From Sandaracinus sp964481145 (GTDB lineage: Bacteria > Myxococcota_A > Polyangia > Polyangiales > Sandaracinaceae): 64,000 nucleotides of DNA. The position numbers and the translations under genes are program-made. Where the stretch lies: the NCBI GenBank assembly GCA_964481145.1, contig CAYZTA010000010.1, positions 62,001 to 126,000 of the forward strand, in the 5' to 3' direction. The notes below the pieces were generated by a model that was given only the letters and a program-made list of their open reading frames with translations, was not told where the DNA came from and ran no database searches. Of the stretch, positions 43,766-52,484 are shown one piece after another (position 1 is the stretch's first letter; each line of letters opens with the position of its first letter).

Positions 43766-45328
43766 CTATCCTTCTTCCTCGTGGGCGATCGAACTCACGA
43801 GGCGCCCGAGCGGAGCGACGCAATGCTCGCGCAGAGCGTCCACCAGACCATCTCCCGTGTAGCTCTGGGCCGTGACGTCGATTCGAATCGCGTGCTTCAC
43901 AGCGGCCGCCGTGGTGATGGGGCCAATCGATGCAGTCGTCAGCTGCGCCAGCATACGGGGCGCGTCCTCACCAAGGATGCGAACCATGCTTGCGACGGTC
44001 GAAGGCGCGGTGAACGTCACGACATCGACTTCACGCTCCGTGATGGCATGTCGAATGGCCTCTTCGGTTTCTTTCGAGGCGGGGAGGTTTCGGTAGGCGT
44101 GCACCACATCGACATGGGCGCCCGCATTGCGAAGAGTGTCCGGCAGAACTTCACGCGCGACCTCGGCTCGAGGAAGCAAGATGCGGAGCCCGCTCGGATC
44201 TCCTTCGTGCGCATCGATGATGACTCGAGCCGCACCTTCACCGCGAAACTCGGTGGGGATGGCGTCGGCGCGTAGACCATGCCTTCGCAGCGCCTCCGCG
44301 GTCGCTGGGCCAATCGCACAAATCTTCGCCGTTCCAAACGCGCGTCCATCGCGCTCTTGACGCTCGAGTTCGGCGAAGAACGCATCGACCCCACTCGCAC
44401 TCGTAAAGATGACCCAATCGTACGTCCCCGCATCGCGCGCGGCGCGCTCGAGAGGTGCAGGATCCAAAGGAGGCGCGATGCGGATCGCCGCAAGAGCGAT
44501 GGCCTCTGCGCCTTCATCGCGGAGACGACGCACCATGGCTTCAGAGCGATCTTCAGGGCGAGTGACGAGCACGCGCCGACCGAAGAGCGGCTTCCGATCG
44601 TACCAGCGCAATGCATCGCGCAGCTGCACGACATCACCGATGACCGTGAGCGTGGGTGTGCCAACACCCGCTTCGTGTGCACGCTCTGCGATCGTCTCCA
44701 CGGTAGCGACGATGGTCCGCTGCCGTGGAAGTGACACCGATTCCACGAGCGCCGCAGGCGTGTCGCTTCTTCGTCCGTGGGCCACGAGGAGGCGCATGAT
44801 CGATTCGAGTCTGTGCATCTCCGCAGAAATCACGAGCGTTTCAGTGGCGGTCGCGAGCTTGGCCCAATCGTGACTGGAGCAGCTTTTCTCGGTTGATTCA
44901 GTCGCGATGACGTACGCCACGCTGCTCGCGGAGCTGCGATGGGTGAGAGGAATCCCAGCGTACACAGAGACCGCGTTCGGCGCAGACACGCCCGGAACGA
45001 TTTCGAATGGGACACCTGCGGCATGGAGGGCTTCGGCTTCTTCTGAACCGCATCCCCATCGATGGGAGTCTTCCCCTTCGAGGCGCGCAACGATATTGCC
45101 TTCGCGCGCGCTTGCGATCATGCGTTCGACCGTCGTGCTCGCGCGCTCATCGCGCCTTCCAACGAAAACCTTCTCGGCATCTCGACGGCAGAGCTCGAGG
45201 AGCTCCGGGTGCGCGAGCGCGTCGTAAAAAATCACGTCGGCTTCGGCGAGCCTTCGCGATGCGCGTTGGGTGATGAGCTCGGGATCCCCGGGACCTACGC
45301 CGAGGAGGTAGACGCGTCCACGCAACAT
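43766..45328 (-). CDS. CobA-HemD fusion (uroporphyrinogen-III methyltransferase/synthase)
   Basis: 520 aa. Residues 1-250 follow SUMT (VYLLGVGPGDPELITQRASR, then FEIVPGVSAPNAVSVYAGIP, then PRQRTIVATV). The usual GDPFxFGRGxEE loop is replaced by LEGEDSHRWGCGSEEAEAL. Residues 260-510 are uroporphyrinogen-III synthase (RVLVTRPEDRSEAMVRRLRD, DWVIFTSASGVDAFFAELER, ICAIGPATAEALRRHGL). The HemD half should close hydroxymethylbilane to uroporphyrinogen III. Whether the methyltransferase half is active is uncertain because of the altered loop. The gene is monocistronic. Confidence 0.88.
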   Translation of the reverse strand: MLRGRVYLLGVGPGDPELITQRASRRLAEADVIFYDALAHPELLELCRRDAEKVFVGRRDERASTTVERMIASAREGNIVARLEGEDSHRWGCGSEEAEALHAAGVPFEIVPGVSAPNAVSVYAGIPLTHRSSASSVAYVIATESTEKSCSSHDWAKLATATETLVISAEMHRLESIMRLLVAHGRRSDTPAALVESVSLPRQRTIVATVETIAERAHEAGVGTPTLTVIGDVVQLRDALRWYDRKPLFGRRVLVTRPEDRSEAMVRRLRDEGAEAIALAAIRIAPPLDPAPLERAARDAGTYDWVIFTSASGVDAFFAELERQERDGRAFGTAKICAIGPATAEALRRHGLRADAIPTEFRGEGAARVIIDAHEGDPSGLRILLPRAEVAREVLPDTLRNAGAHVDVVHAYRNLPASKETEEAIRHAITEREVDVVTFTAPSTVASMVRILGEDAPRMLAQLTTASIGPITTAAAVKHAIRIDVTAQSYTGDGLVDALREHCVAPLGRLVSSIAHEEEG

Positions 45329-45411
45329 CGCAGATGTATAGACCGCAGAGGACCCATGAACCAGAGACAGCCGGCAAAGGACAACGAAAAATCAAGGCGA
45401 GTGGCAAAGAG

Positions 45412-45828
45412 TCAGTGAGCAGCTCCATCGATGAGCAGGTGAAGTAGCTCTCGGAGTTCCTCGCGATCCTCGACGAGAACGCGATATACGATCTCCGGAT
45501 CGATTCGGTCGTAGAGGTGAACGACTCGATTGCGGAAGCCGACGATGGGCCGCCAGCGTGCAGCCGAACCCATGGGCAGATGGCCCGCCGCTTCGAGTCG
45601 CTCGAGGACCTCGGTGCTGGTTCGCGGCGCAGGAAGCCCTCGGTCCGAGATCATGATGAGACCAATATCGATCAACGCCTGAATTGCGGTTTGGAGCCAG
45701 TGAAGTGCCGACGGTAGGTTTCTTCGATCAGATAAGAAGGACTCGAGACTCGATTGTGAAATCGTTTCGAGTCCATCGAGCGCTTCGCGGACGAAGGCGG
45801 CTTTGGTCGCGATCTCGGAGCGGGTCAT
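45412..45828 (-). CDS. hepT: HepT-like HEPN toxin
   Basis: 138 aa, HEPN/DUF86 fold. The RNase motif RNRVVHLYDR matches R-x4-H-x-Y. In known MntA/HepT pairs HepT is an RNase toxin and the Tyr is AMPylated by MntA. The partner gene lies upstream and overlaps by ATGA. The toxin-antitoxin role follows from family knowledge; function here is inferred. Confidence 0.88.
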   Translation of the reverse strand: MTRSEIATKAAFVREALDGLETISQSSLESFLSDRRNLPSALHWLQTAIQALIDIGLIMISDRGLPAPRTSTEVLERLEAAGHLPMGSAARWRPIVGFRNRVVHLYDRIDPEIVYRVLVEDREELRELLHLLIDGAAH

Positions 45829-46256
45829 GGGCCGACCTTCCTTGCCCAGGCGCGGTTCGCATCGAGGCTGCGCGAAGCGGCGGCTTCATAACGCGGTGCC
45901 CAATCGAGATATCGGGCGAGCACATCGCTCGTGAAATCGACGCGTCGCTCACGGTCTCGATCGTGCACGAGAATGCCCTCCGAAAGCACGCGGTGGGCAA
46001 TGATGGGGTCGTGGATTCCGAGGACGACGAGGTCGACAGGCTGCTTGGCCGCGCTTTCGAGGCGTGCTGCGAGATCGCTCAGCTCGCGCCGATGCGTGAG
46101 CGCGTTCATATGGGGGTCGCGCATCAGAACGGCCACATCGAGATCGCTATCGTCTCGAGCCTCGCCGCGCGCCACGGATCCGAAGACCCACGCTGCTGCT
46201 ACGACCGGCGTCGCTTCGAGTTCGTCTCGTAGATTGGCAAAGGGCGCCCTGGGCAT
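45825..46256 (-). CDS. mntA: MntA-like nucleotidyltransferase antitoxin
   Basis: 143 aa, minimal nucleotidyltransferase. The motif GSVARGEARDDSDLDVAV matches G-S-x10-D-x-D. It probably AMPylates HepT. The ATG at 46256 begins MPRAPFANLRDELEATPV; a longer open frame reaching 46421 lacks family features and crosses the promoter. A TATACT box ends seven bases before the ATG, so the message may be leaderless. Confidence 0.88.
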   Translation of the reverse strand: MPRAPFANLRDELEATPVVAAAWVFGSVARGEARDDSDLDVAVLMRDPHMNALTHRRELSDLAARLESAAKQPVDLVVLGIHDPIIAHRVLSEGILVHDRDRERRVDFTSDVLARYLDWAPRYEAAASRSLDANRAWARKVGP

Positions 46257-46262
46257 GTGGGT

Positions 46263-46291
46263 AGTATACCGTCGCGAAAGAGGGGGTCGAT
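46263..46291 (-). promoter_or_regulatory. Promoter of mntA-hepT, possibly leaderless
   Basis: On the minus strand TATACT (46268-46263) lies six bases before the mntA ATG. The -35 box is weak (ATCGAC near 46291-46286, 17-bp spacing). Transcription would start at or near the ATG. Confidence 0.4.
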
Positions 46292-46383
46292 CAGCGGAGT
46301 CGTCCTTTTGCCCGCAGCGGGTGTTCCTCGGTTGACGTGCATCGAATCTGCCGCGAGTCTCGTCACACCAAACCGCGCGCCAC

Positions 46384-47136
46384 ATGAGCGCAACACAGGG
46401 GGATAAAGGAATGGTCGACAAGTATATCGATCGTGATGAGACGCAGATTTACGGCCCTTATGCGTCCAAGATGATTCGCGAGCGCGTGGTGGGGCTGATC
46501 CCTGAGCTCGATACGGGTCTGCTTTTCTTCGCCGATCAGATCGACGCAGCAACCCTTGGTATGAAAGCGGCGCTGGAGACGACGCACTCCGTAGATGCAG
46601 GGCGGCGTGCTGGGTCGACGACGAGGCAGTCCGTGCTCGAACAAGGCCGTGATCTGCTCATGCGCTTCAGTCGCCACCTCGACGCTCATCCAAAGGGTGC
46701 GATCGACCGGCGCGTGTTCTTCGCCCAAGATGGCACAGCCTCGGGCGTACCGAGAGGGGCTTCGCAGGTCCTCCTGGCGCTGTCGCGCATCGGCGAGCAG
46801 TTCGAGCGCGAGGATTCACCGGTGCGCGATCGTACGAGCTGGCTCGCTGAGCTCTCATCGACGATGAACGCGCTGGCAAGTGCCATCGGACATTCCGCGG
46901 ATATGCGGACCGATCGCCGCCATGCGACGCCAGTCATCGAAGCGACGCGCCTCGCATGGCTGAACACATACTATTCCGCGCGCAGCGTCGTGGAGAGCAT
47001 CCTTCGCTTCACGGGAAAGCTGGACCTGCTTCCGACGATCTTTCAGGACTTGACCGTGCCCTCGGGGACGAAGAAAGCCGTTCTCGTCGAACCTCCGGCC
47101 GAGCCGGCTGATCCAGGCAGTGTCGTCACTCGCTGA
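46384..47136 (+). CDS. Protein of unknown function, 250 aa
   Basis: No recognised family. The chain is helical and soluble, with a central AlaGly-poor segment (VLLALSRIGEQFEREDSPVR) and a positively charged stretch (TRQSVLEQGRDLLMRFSRHL). The end is Pro/Glu-rich (VEPPAEPADPGSVVTR), like the tail of the 271-aa protein at 4390-5205. The stop codon lies inside the first copy of the 42-bp repeat. ATG 46384 and ATG 46411 are both possible starts. Confidence 0.6.
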   Translation: MSATQGDKGMVDKYIDRDETQIYGPYASKMIRERVVGLIPELDTGLLFFADQIDAATLGMKAALETTHSVDAGRRAGSTTRQSVLEQGRDLLMRFSRHLDAHPKGAIDRRVFFAQDGTASGVPRGASQVLLALSRIGEQFEREDSPVRDRTSWLAELSSTMNALASAIGHSADMRTDRRHATPVIEATRLAWLNTYYSARSVVESILRFTGKLDLLPTIFQDLTVPSGTKKAVLVEPPAEPADPGSVVTR

Positions 47137-47328
47137 GGTGTCCGCCTGGACATGCCAGGCCGTGACGTCACTCGCCGAGACATCCGCTTAGACGCTCCAG
47201 GCCGTGACGTCACTCGCCGAGACATCCGCCTGGACGCTCCAGGCCGTGTCGTCGCTCGCTAAGACGTCCGCCTGGACGCTCCAGGCCGTGACGTCACTCG
47301 CCGAGACATCCGCCTGGACGACACGGCC
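47119..47328. repeat. 42-bp tandem repeat, five copies
   Basis: Copies share GTCACTCGC or GTCGCTCGC at 47125, 47167, 47209, 47251 and 47293. Two dyads recur: the perfect palindrome GTGACGTCAC (three copies) and CTGGA-CGC-TCCAG. The first copy covers the end of the 250-aa gene and its stop. The array lies between that gene and the convergent deacetylase. Confidence 0.92.
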
Positions 47329-47335
47329 GACGAGT

Positions 47336-48235
47336 TCATTCCGCTGCAGCACGCTGGGCGATCGGCTCCTCCGCCACGATTTCTTTTCGTTCCCTCTGAA
47401 AGCGCCACAAATTTCGATCGATCGCCCGCCACGGATCCATCGCACCTTTGACGAGCAGGCGGAACATCAAAAGAGGCTCCCCCCCTTCGACCTTGGTCCG
47501 AGGAAGGGATATCGACGCGCCATCACGATAGCAGCCGAAATGGATGGCGCCGTGCTGTGAGTTGAACGCGACTTCGTAGCCAGCCGCCATCAACTCTCGA
47601 TCGGTCCCCGCGTTGAAATCGCCATGTGTGCCGAATGGATATGCAAACGAGATCACTTTTCGGCCGAGCTCGGCTTCGAGTCGATCTCGAGAGCGGCGTA
47701 CCTCGTCACGCGCATCTTCGATCGGCATCTGACCGAGTGAGCGATGCGAATAGGCATGGCTGCCAATGGTGAGCCCCGCTTTCGCACATGCTCGGAGCTC
47801 GTCCCAACTCATATATCGTTCTGGCAATCCGAGCTCACCCATCCCAATCAAGCTCGAAGTGACGAAGGCCACCGCAGGGACTCTATACTTCTGCAATATC
47901 GGGAGTGCGATTTCGAGCGTGCTCACGCATCCATCATCGATGGTGACGAGCACGGAGTCGTCCTTCAGCGTTCGCTTTCCGCGCACGAACGCGATCACAT
48001 CCTCGAGTGATATCGCGAGCCCGTGGCTCGAAAGCCATGCCATTTGCAATTCGAAATCTGATGGGCTCACACAGAACGCCTCACGACGCTCGTGCCCGAA
48101 TCGATGGTAGGTGAGCGCACGGACGCGCGGCTTGTTCGAAACAATCTGCGCAGCTCGCAACGCCCCCGATCCCCAGACACCCAACGCCATTCCGCCTCGC
48201 GCGGCCTTCTTCACATACCAACGCAGATCGCTCAT
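47336..48235 (-). CDS. Polysaccharide deacetylase (NodB domain)
   Basis: 299 aa. The NodB domain spans about 60-240: VLVTIDDGCVSTLEIALPIL (metal Asp pair, DD), GSHAYSHRSLGQMP (metal His pair), ISFAYPFGTHGD. It removes N- or O-acetyl groups from a glycan. The ATG at 48235 overlaps the stop of the adenylation enzyme gene. There is no clear signal peptide, so it may act inside the cell on a lipid-linked or nucleotide sugar. It is the last gene of the minus-strand operon. Confidence 0.87.
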   Translation of the reverse strand: MSDLRWYVKKAARGGMALGVWGSGALRAAQIVSNKPRVRALTYHRFGHERREAFCVSPSDFELQMAWLSSHGLAISLEDVIAFVRGKRTLKDDSVLVTIDDGCVSTLEIALPILQKYRVPAVAFVTSSLIGMGELGLPERYMSWDELRACAKAGLTIGSHAYSHRSLGQMPIEDARDEVRRSRDRLEAELGRKVISFAYPFGTHGDFNAGTDRELMAAGYEVAFNSQHGAIHFGCYRDGASISLPRTKVEGGEPLLMFRLLVKGAMDPWRAIDRNLWRFQRERKEIVAEEPIAQRAAAE

Positions 48236-49848
48236 CGACTGTTCCCCGATTCTTGATCGAGCCAATCGGTGAGCACCTTGCGGTCCACTTTGCCGTTGGC
48301 GTTGAGAGGCCACTCTCGGACGAAACGAACCTGGCGCGGCTGCATATAAGACGGCAATCGCGCACAAGCCGCGGTACGAATCGATTCTGCATCGGCTTCA
48401 CTGCCCCCCACGAAGCCCACGATGCCATCGGCACCACTGGCGCTCTTGGGCCACCCAATCGCGACGGCGACATCGGACGAGGCAACCTCACGAAGAACAG
48501 CTTCGATTTCTCCGAGCTCGACACGATATCCTTGAATCTTGATCTGGTTGTCGACGCGGCCGAGATAGATGAGCGGCGCCGAACCGATCGGACGACGCAC
48601 TCGGTCTCCAGTGCGGTAGTACACGCGATCACGTCCCTTGGGAGTCACGAACGCAGCGCGTGTTTTTTCTTCGTCGCGAAAATAACCGAGCGTCAACTGA
48701 GGACCGCTCATCAAGAGCTCGCCTGTCTCACCCGGCGCCACTTCCCGCAAATCAGCATCACATACGAGCACGTCCATTCCTGGATAAGGCTCGCCGATCG
48801 GTACGACACCAAGCTCGCTTTCCGCAGGAGAAGACTCCGGATGGAAGCGATAGAGCGTACATGCGATGGTGAGCTCGGTCGGCCCGTAGAGGTTTTCGAC
48901 GATCGCGTGGGGCGCCGCCTTTGCGAACTGCTGCGTCACCTCGACCGGAAGTGCCTCACCGCAAAAGAGCGCATATCGCAGCTTCGGATAAGCGCCCTCT
49001 TTGAGCATGCGAAGCTTGTTCATGAGCACCGCGGTGGAGGGCACCGAGAACCACATCGTGATCTCGGCACTCGTCGCGTATTTGCCAGGAAACGCCTTCT
49101 GCTGAGCGGTCGGACAACACACGCACGCGCCCGACCACCATGCCATGAAGAGATCGAAGACCGAAAGGTCGAACGTGAGATCGAACGTGTGAGAAAAGCG
49201 GTCCTCAGGAGTCGGCGCATATCGCTCGATCATCGAATCGAGAAACGCGACGACATTTCGATGCGCCACCATCACGCCCTTGGGGACGCCGGTCGACCCC
49301 GACGTGAAGAGCAAATACGCGATGTCATCGGATGAGGCCTCGCCCTCGATCCATTCATTCGCCGGAGCGAGATCACTCTGTCCGAGAACATGATGCTGCG
49401 GATGTGCGGCGCGAAGCCCATCTCGAACTTCGTCACTCGCATCCGGCAAAAGAAGCACGAGCTGCCTCTCCACGCCTTCGAGCACCGAGCCCACGATCGC
49501 AGTCGCCCCCGCGTCGATGATCACGGCTCGAACTTGCGACCGTTCGAGCATGGTGCGGGTTCGATCCGTCGGAAACACCGGGTTGAGCGGCACGTAGCCA
49601 TGGCCGCGAAAGAGCGCTCCCAAAATCCCGGCGAAGGTCGTCGCGTGGCGATGGCCCAAAATCGCAGTCAGCGCGAACTCCTCCTGCACACCGAGCGCCC
49701 GCACTTCACGATCGAGTGTCGCCGCAATGCGTGCCGCTCGATCGCGAAGGTCGCCATATCGGATGTGTTGCCCCTCGACATGGAGCGCTGGCCGCTCTGG
49801 AAATCGTGCGGCCGATTCAAGAAATCCGGTTCGAAGGGTACGCGGCAT
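48232..49848 (-). CDS. Stand-alone adenylation enzyme (DltA-like amino acid-carrier ligase)
   Basis: 538 aa. Adenylation core motifs are present: YLLFTSGSTGVPKGVMVAHR near 175, FDLTFDLSVFDLFMAWW, NLYGPTELTIACTLY and GRVDNQIKIQGYRVELGEIE. There is no fused carrier or condensation domain. It should activate an amino acid and load the neighbouring 92-aa carrier. DltA, the D-Ala activating enzyme, is the nearest shape; the amino acid is not predicted. Confidence 0.9.
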   Translation of the reverse strand: MPRTLRTGFLESAARFPERPALHVEGQHIRYGDLRDRAARIAATLDREVRALGVQEEFALTAILGHRHATTFAGILGALFRGHGYVPLNPVFPTDRTRTMLERSQVRAVIIDAGATAIVGSVLEGVERQLVLLLPDASDEVRDGLRAAHPQHHVLGQSDLAPANEWIEGEASSDDIAYLLFTSGSTGVPKGVMVAHRNVVAFLDSMIERYAPTPEDRFSHTFDLTFDLSVFDLFMAWWSGACVCCPTAQQKAFPGKYATSAEITMWFSVPSTAVLMNKLRMLKEGAYPKLRYALFCGEALPVEVTQQFAKAAPHAIVENLYGPTELTIACTLYRFHPESSPAESELGVVPIGEPYPGMDVLVCDADLREVAPGETGELLMSGPQLTLGYFRDEEKTRAAFVTPKGRDRVYYRTGDRVRRPIGSAPLIYLGRVDNQIKIQGYRVELGEIEAVLREVASSDVAVAIGWPKSASGADGIVGFVGGSEADAESIRTAACARLPSYMQPRQVRFVREWPLNANGKVDRKVLTDWLDQESGNSR

Positions 49849-49879
49849 GAGCCACTCTAAACGGATTTTCTCTCGCTCT

Positions 49880-50158
49880 TCAAGCGCTCACCGGCGCCTC
49901 TTTTTGGCCTCGCAACGGTTCGAAAAATCCAGCCCACAACGTGTCGACACTCGTGAACACTTCGGGTTCGATTGCGTCGGTATCGACCTCCTCCCCTCGC
50001 AGCGACTCGATGTAGAGAACGAACTCTACGATATCGAGCGACGAGAGAATGCCTTGTTCTAGAATCGGCGTGGAATCGACGAGATCCCCGCGGACTTGTG
50101 CTTTGCTGTGATCGAGAATCCAACGTCGAAGATTCTTGCGGATCGTCGCTTCATCCAT
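49880..50158 (-). CDS. Stand-alone acyl/peptidyl carrier protein
   Basis: 92 aa. The four-helix carrier has the phosphopantetheine Ser in LEQGILSSLDIVEFVLYIES (LSS, residue about 39). It lies between the adenylation enzyme and diiron oxygenase, each 31 bases apart. It is probably the tether on which the amino acid is oxidised. Confidence 0.88.
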   Translation of the reverse strand: MDEATIRKNLRRWILDHSKAQVRGDLVDSTPILEQGILSSLDIVEFVLYIESLRGEEVDTDAIEPEVFTSVDTLWAGFFEPLRGQKEAPVSA

Positions 50159-50189
50159 GTTCGTAAATGTCCATCTCTCGCGTCACGAA

Positions 50190-51086
50190 TCAAAGAGCGG
50201 GTGCCTCGGTCAACATCCCATTGCGAAGGAAATACGTGACGAGTTTTTTGCTCGCCTTTTCTCGATGCTCGATCCCCTTCGGATGCGCAAGGGCCATTTG
50301 ACGAAGCTCATAGGGGTCCCCGAGCCCACTCTCACGGGTGATGCCCGCATCACGATACATCGAGGGGTTATAGAAATCAGCCCACGAGCTCTTCAGATAC
50401 TGCGTAAGCCAAGAACGAAATCGCGTCAGAGTCTCGGGGGACCAGCTCGGTGAATGCTTCTCCCAAAGCTCTTTCGTAAACTCGCGCCCAAATCCGAGAT
50501 GTCGCGCTTCGTCGCGATGATGAACGAAATTGATCTCCTGGACGAGAGGATGGATGCGCTTGTCGCGCTGCATCACCACGTTGTAGTAGTCGCCGAGCTC
50601 CTCGACGACCATGACCTTACAAAAGAAGGTCACCTCGGCCTCGCCCTTCACATATTCCCGAGATAGCGTGATTTTTTTCTCTGGGTAGACCTTGCCGAGA
50701 TATTTTTTACAGAAGAGACCAAACATGATCATGTGCTTGTTCTCTTCGTCGATGAAGTGGTGAAGATACTCGGTCGCCTCATGACTCATCTTCGATGAGT
50801 AGAGAAGATCGCTCATGCCGGCCACGAGCGGGCGCTCACCCTGGAGCGTGAGTGAGAAAAAATTCCCGATCTCATAAAGGCTCAGACGCATCTGCTGCGC
50901 CTCATTCATGCGCTCCCAGGTGTCGGTCCCATAGATGGAGATCAGCTCGGGGCTCATCATCCAGACGTCTTCGGGCAGGGCATCGGGCCAGTTGAAATAC
51001 GAATAAACGTCCCAGAATTGCTTTCGGGACGCCTTTGTCAGTTGCGCAGCGAGCACGGCCGACTGGGGAATGGTTTGACTCTGCAT
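50190..51086 (-). CDS. AurF-like diiron N-oxygenase
   Basis: 298 aa. The diiron ligand pattern of AurF is visible: Glu72 (YEIGNFF), Glu115 and His118 (FIDEENKHMIMF), Glu162 or 163 (VEELGDYY), His189, Glu193 and His196 (HHRDEARHLGFG). AurF relatives oxidise amines to hydroxylamine, nitroso or nitro groups. Here the carrier downstream suggests a carrier-bound amino acid as substrate. Whether it makes a nitro group is not known. Confidence 0.88.
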   Translation of the reverse strand: MQSQTIPQSAVLAAQLTKASRKQFWDVYSYFNWPDALPEDVWMMSPELISIYGTDTWERMNEAQQMRLSLYEIGNFFSLTLQGERPLVAGMSDLLYSSKMSHEATEYLHHFIDEENKHMIMFGLFCKKYLGKVYPEKKITLSREYVKGEAEVTFFCKVMVVEELGDYYNVVMQRDKRIHPLVQEINFVHHRDEARHLGFGREFTKELWEKHSPSWSPETLTRFRSWLTQYLKSSWADFYNPSMYRDAGITRESGLGDPYELRQMALAHPKGIEHREKASKKLVTYFLRNGMLTEAPAL

Positions 51087-51149
51087 GTGGTGGCGCCCCG
51101 GTGATGTCTTGGATTGGCGAATTCAACGAAGTTACAGATTGTATTCCAT

Positions 51150-52304
51150 CTAAAGGCCCATAGGGCCGTGACCATCCATATTCGTAAGGAAAAGTCCACT
51201 GCGAATTTCGTCGAAGGGCGACAGCGCCTCGCGAAGCGCAGGAGAACCACAAAAAAGTCGACGGCCAGGGACCAGCACGAAACCGTTGTCCTCGAACCCT
51301 CGAAGCCATGCGGGATGGGACTGATTGGCGATCACGATATCGACCCCCTGCTCCCGCAAAAACCGAAATCCCTCTCGAATGACATCGGCTGCATCCTTGG
51401 GATGGGCCAAATAATCAACCAATGTACCCACGTTCAGCTCACCGAACCGTGCGTCTCCTCGCATCTGTCGGTGGCTGACCACGATCCACCCGAGGGTCTC
51501 CTGACCGCGCCGGACATGAAGGCGATGTGGCACCGACCATTCGTGAGGTTCCCATCCCGGAGGCATCAACACATTCAGCGTGCACGCGTCACGCACCCCG
51601 ATGGCCGCGTACTCGTCTTTCACTCGCTCCCAGAGCTCGTCCGCCCACGGACCGAACTCGGAGACGAGCTCTGAACGAACCAGCGCACTCGCACTCGCAC
51701 GCCCACGGAAGCGCCCCCTCGCTTCGAAAGCTGCATGCAATCCTTTGAGTCCAATCGTTCCCATGCCGGTCAGCGCCAAGCCATCCAGAAGCAAACGGCG
51801 TTCGGGCGTGCCGCGCAAATAGCGATTGAATCGAAGGAATCGATACGGGTCGACGACCCGCAACGCGAACGGGGTCGGATGCATCAACCACCCCATTCGG
51901 CGAAGCATCTGCACGATCGGCTCTTCGTCGCTGCCGTGACCCCACGAATAGAGAAGTGAGCGCTTTTTGAGCATGTCGCGCACGAGTCGCAAACCGAGCG
52001 AGTTGTACTTCCGACTGATGGCCCCTTCACTGACAGGACCCTGCCAATCCGTGACCATCTGAACGCGCCCACGAATCCGCCATTCCTGCGGTTTCAGCGC
52101 ATAGCCCCCGCGAACACAATCGCCATCTTCGATGGCCAACCAGTATTCGCGCCATACCCGTTGTTCGGGCGACACACGTGGGGCCCAAGTCGGCCTCGGA
52201 TCAACGTACCAGCCCCAACGCGAACCGCCGAGACGCATTCGTCGATTGAACGCTTCGACGGCGTCTTTCCAGCGCTCTGAGTGGGGCACGATGACGATGG
52301 ACAT
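51150..52304 (-). CDS. GNAT/FemAB-like acyltransferase
   Basis: 384 aa. Two GNAT-like halves appear: SIVIVPHSERWKDAVEAFNR with YWLAIEDGDCVRGGYALKPQ, and LGWIVVSHRQMRGDARFGEL with VIREGFRFLREQGVDIVIAN. The tandem layout resembles FemAB-type amino acid transferases. It lies at the head of the operon, 63 bases before the oxygenase. It is a candidate to move the acyl group onto a sugar or amine. The exact family is uncertain. Confidence 0.62.
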   Translation of the reverse strand: MSIVIVPHSERWKDAVEAFNRRMRLGGSRWGWYVDPRPTWAPRVSPEQRVWREYWLAIEDGDCVRGGYALKPQEWRIRGRVQMVTDWQGPVSEGAISRKYNSLGLRLVRDMLKKRSLLYSWGHGSDEEPIVQMLRRMGWLMHPTPFALRVVDPYRFLRFNRYLRGTPERRLLLDGLALTGMGTIGLKGLHAAFEARGRFRGRASASALVRSELVSEFGPWADELWERVKDEYAAIGVRDACTLNVLMPPGWEPHEWSVPHRLHVRRGQETLGWIVVSHRQMRGDARFGELNVGTLVDYLAHPKDAADVIREGFRFLREQGVDIVIANQSHPAWLRGFEDNGFVLVPGRRLFCGSPALREALSPFDEIRSGLFLTNMDGHGPMGL

Positions 52305-52427
52305 CGCGCTTCACATCCTGTCTCTCGGCCCGGTCGCGAGTATGCGTTCGTACGAGACGAGACGCAACGGGTTTGGCATGTCCTTTGGGCATTCCCCAGC
52401 CCGAAGAGAATCGAATATGCTTCGCGG

Positions 52428-52456
52428 CTGACAGTCAAGCGTGGGGCGCATATGCT
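52428..52456 (+). promoter_or_regulatory. Promoter of the rfbBACD operon
   Basis: CTGACA (52428-52433) and TATGCT (52451-52456) are 17 bases apart. Start of transcription would be near 52463, giving a leader of about 22 nt. A hairpin (TGGAG-caag-CTCCA, 52471-52484, with the GGAG in its 5' arm) lies directly before the ATG. Confidence 0.45.
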
Positions 52457-52484
52457 CCCCCGCATCCCCCTGGAGCAAGCTCCA

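Noticed and set aside
47188..47445. Repeat-derived minus-strand frame with a 14-residue repeat
   Set aside because: The 42-bp unit is a multiple of three, so open repeats occur on several frames. It overlaps the deacetylase end and has no start context.
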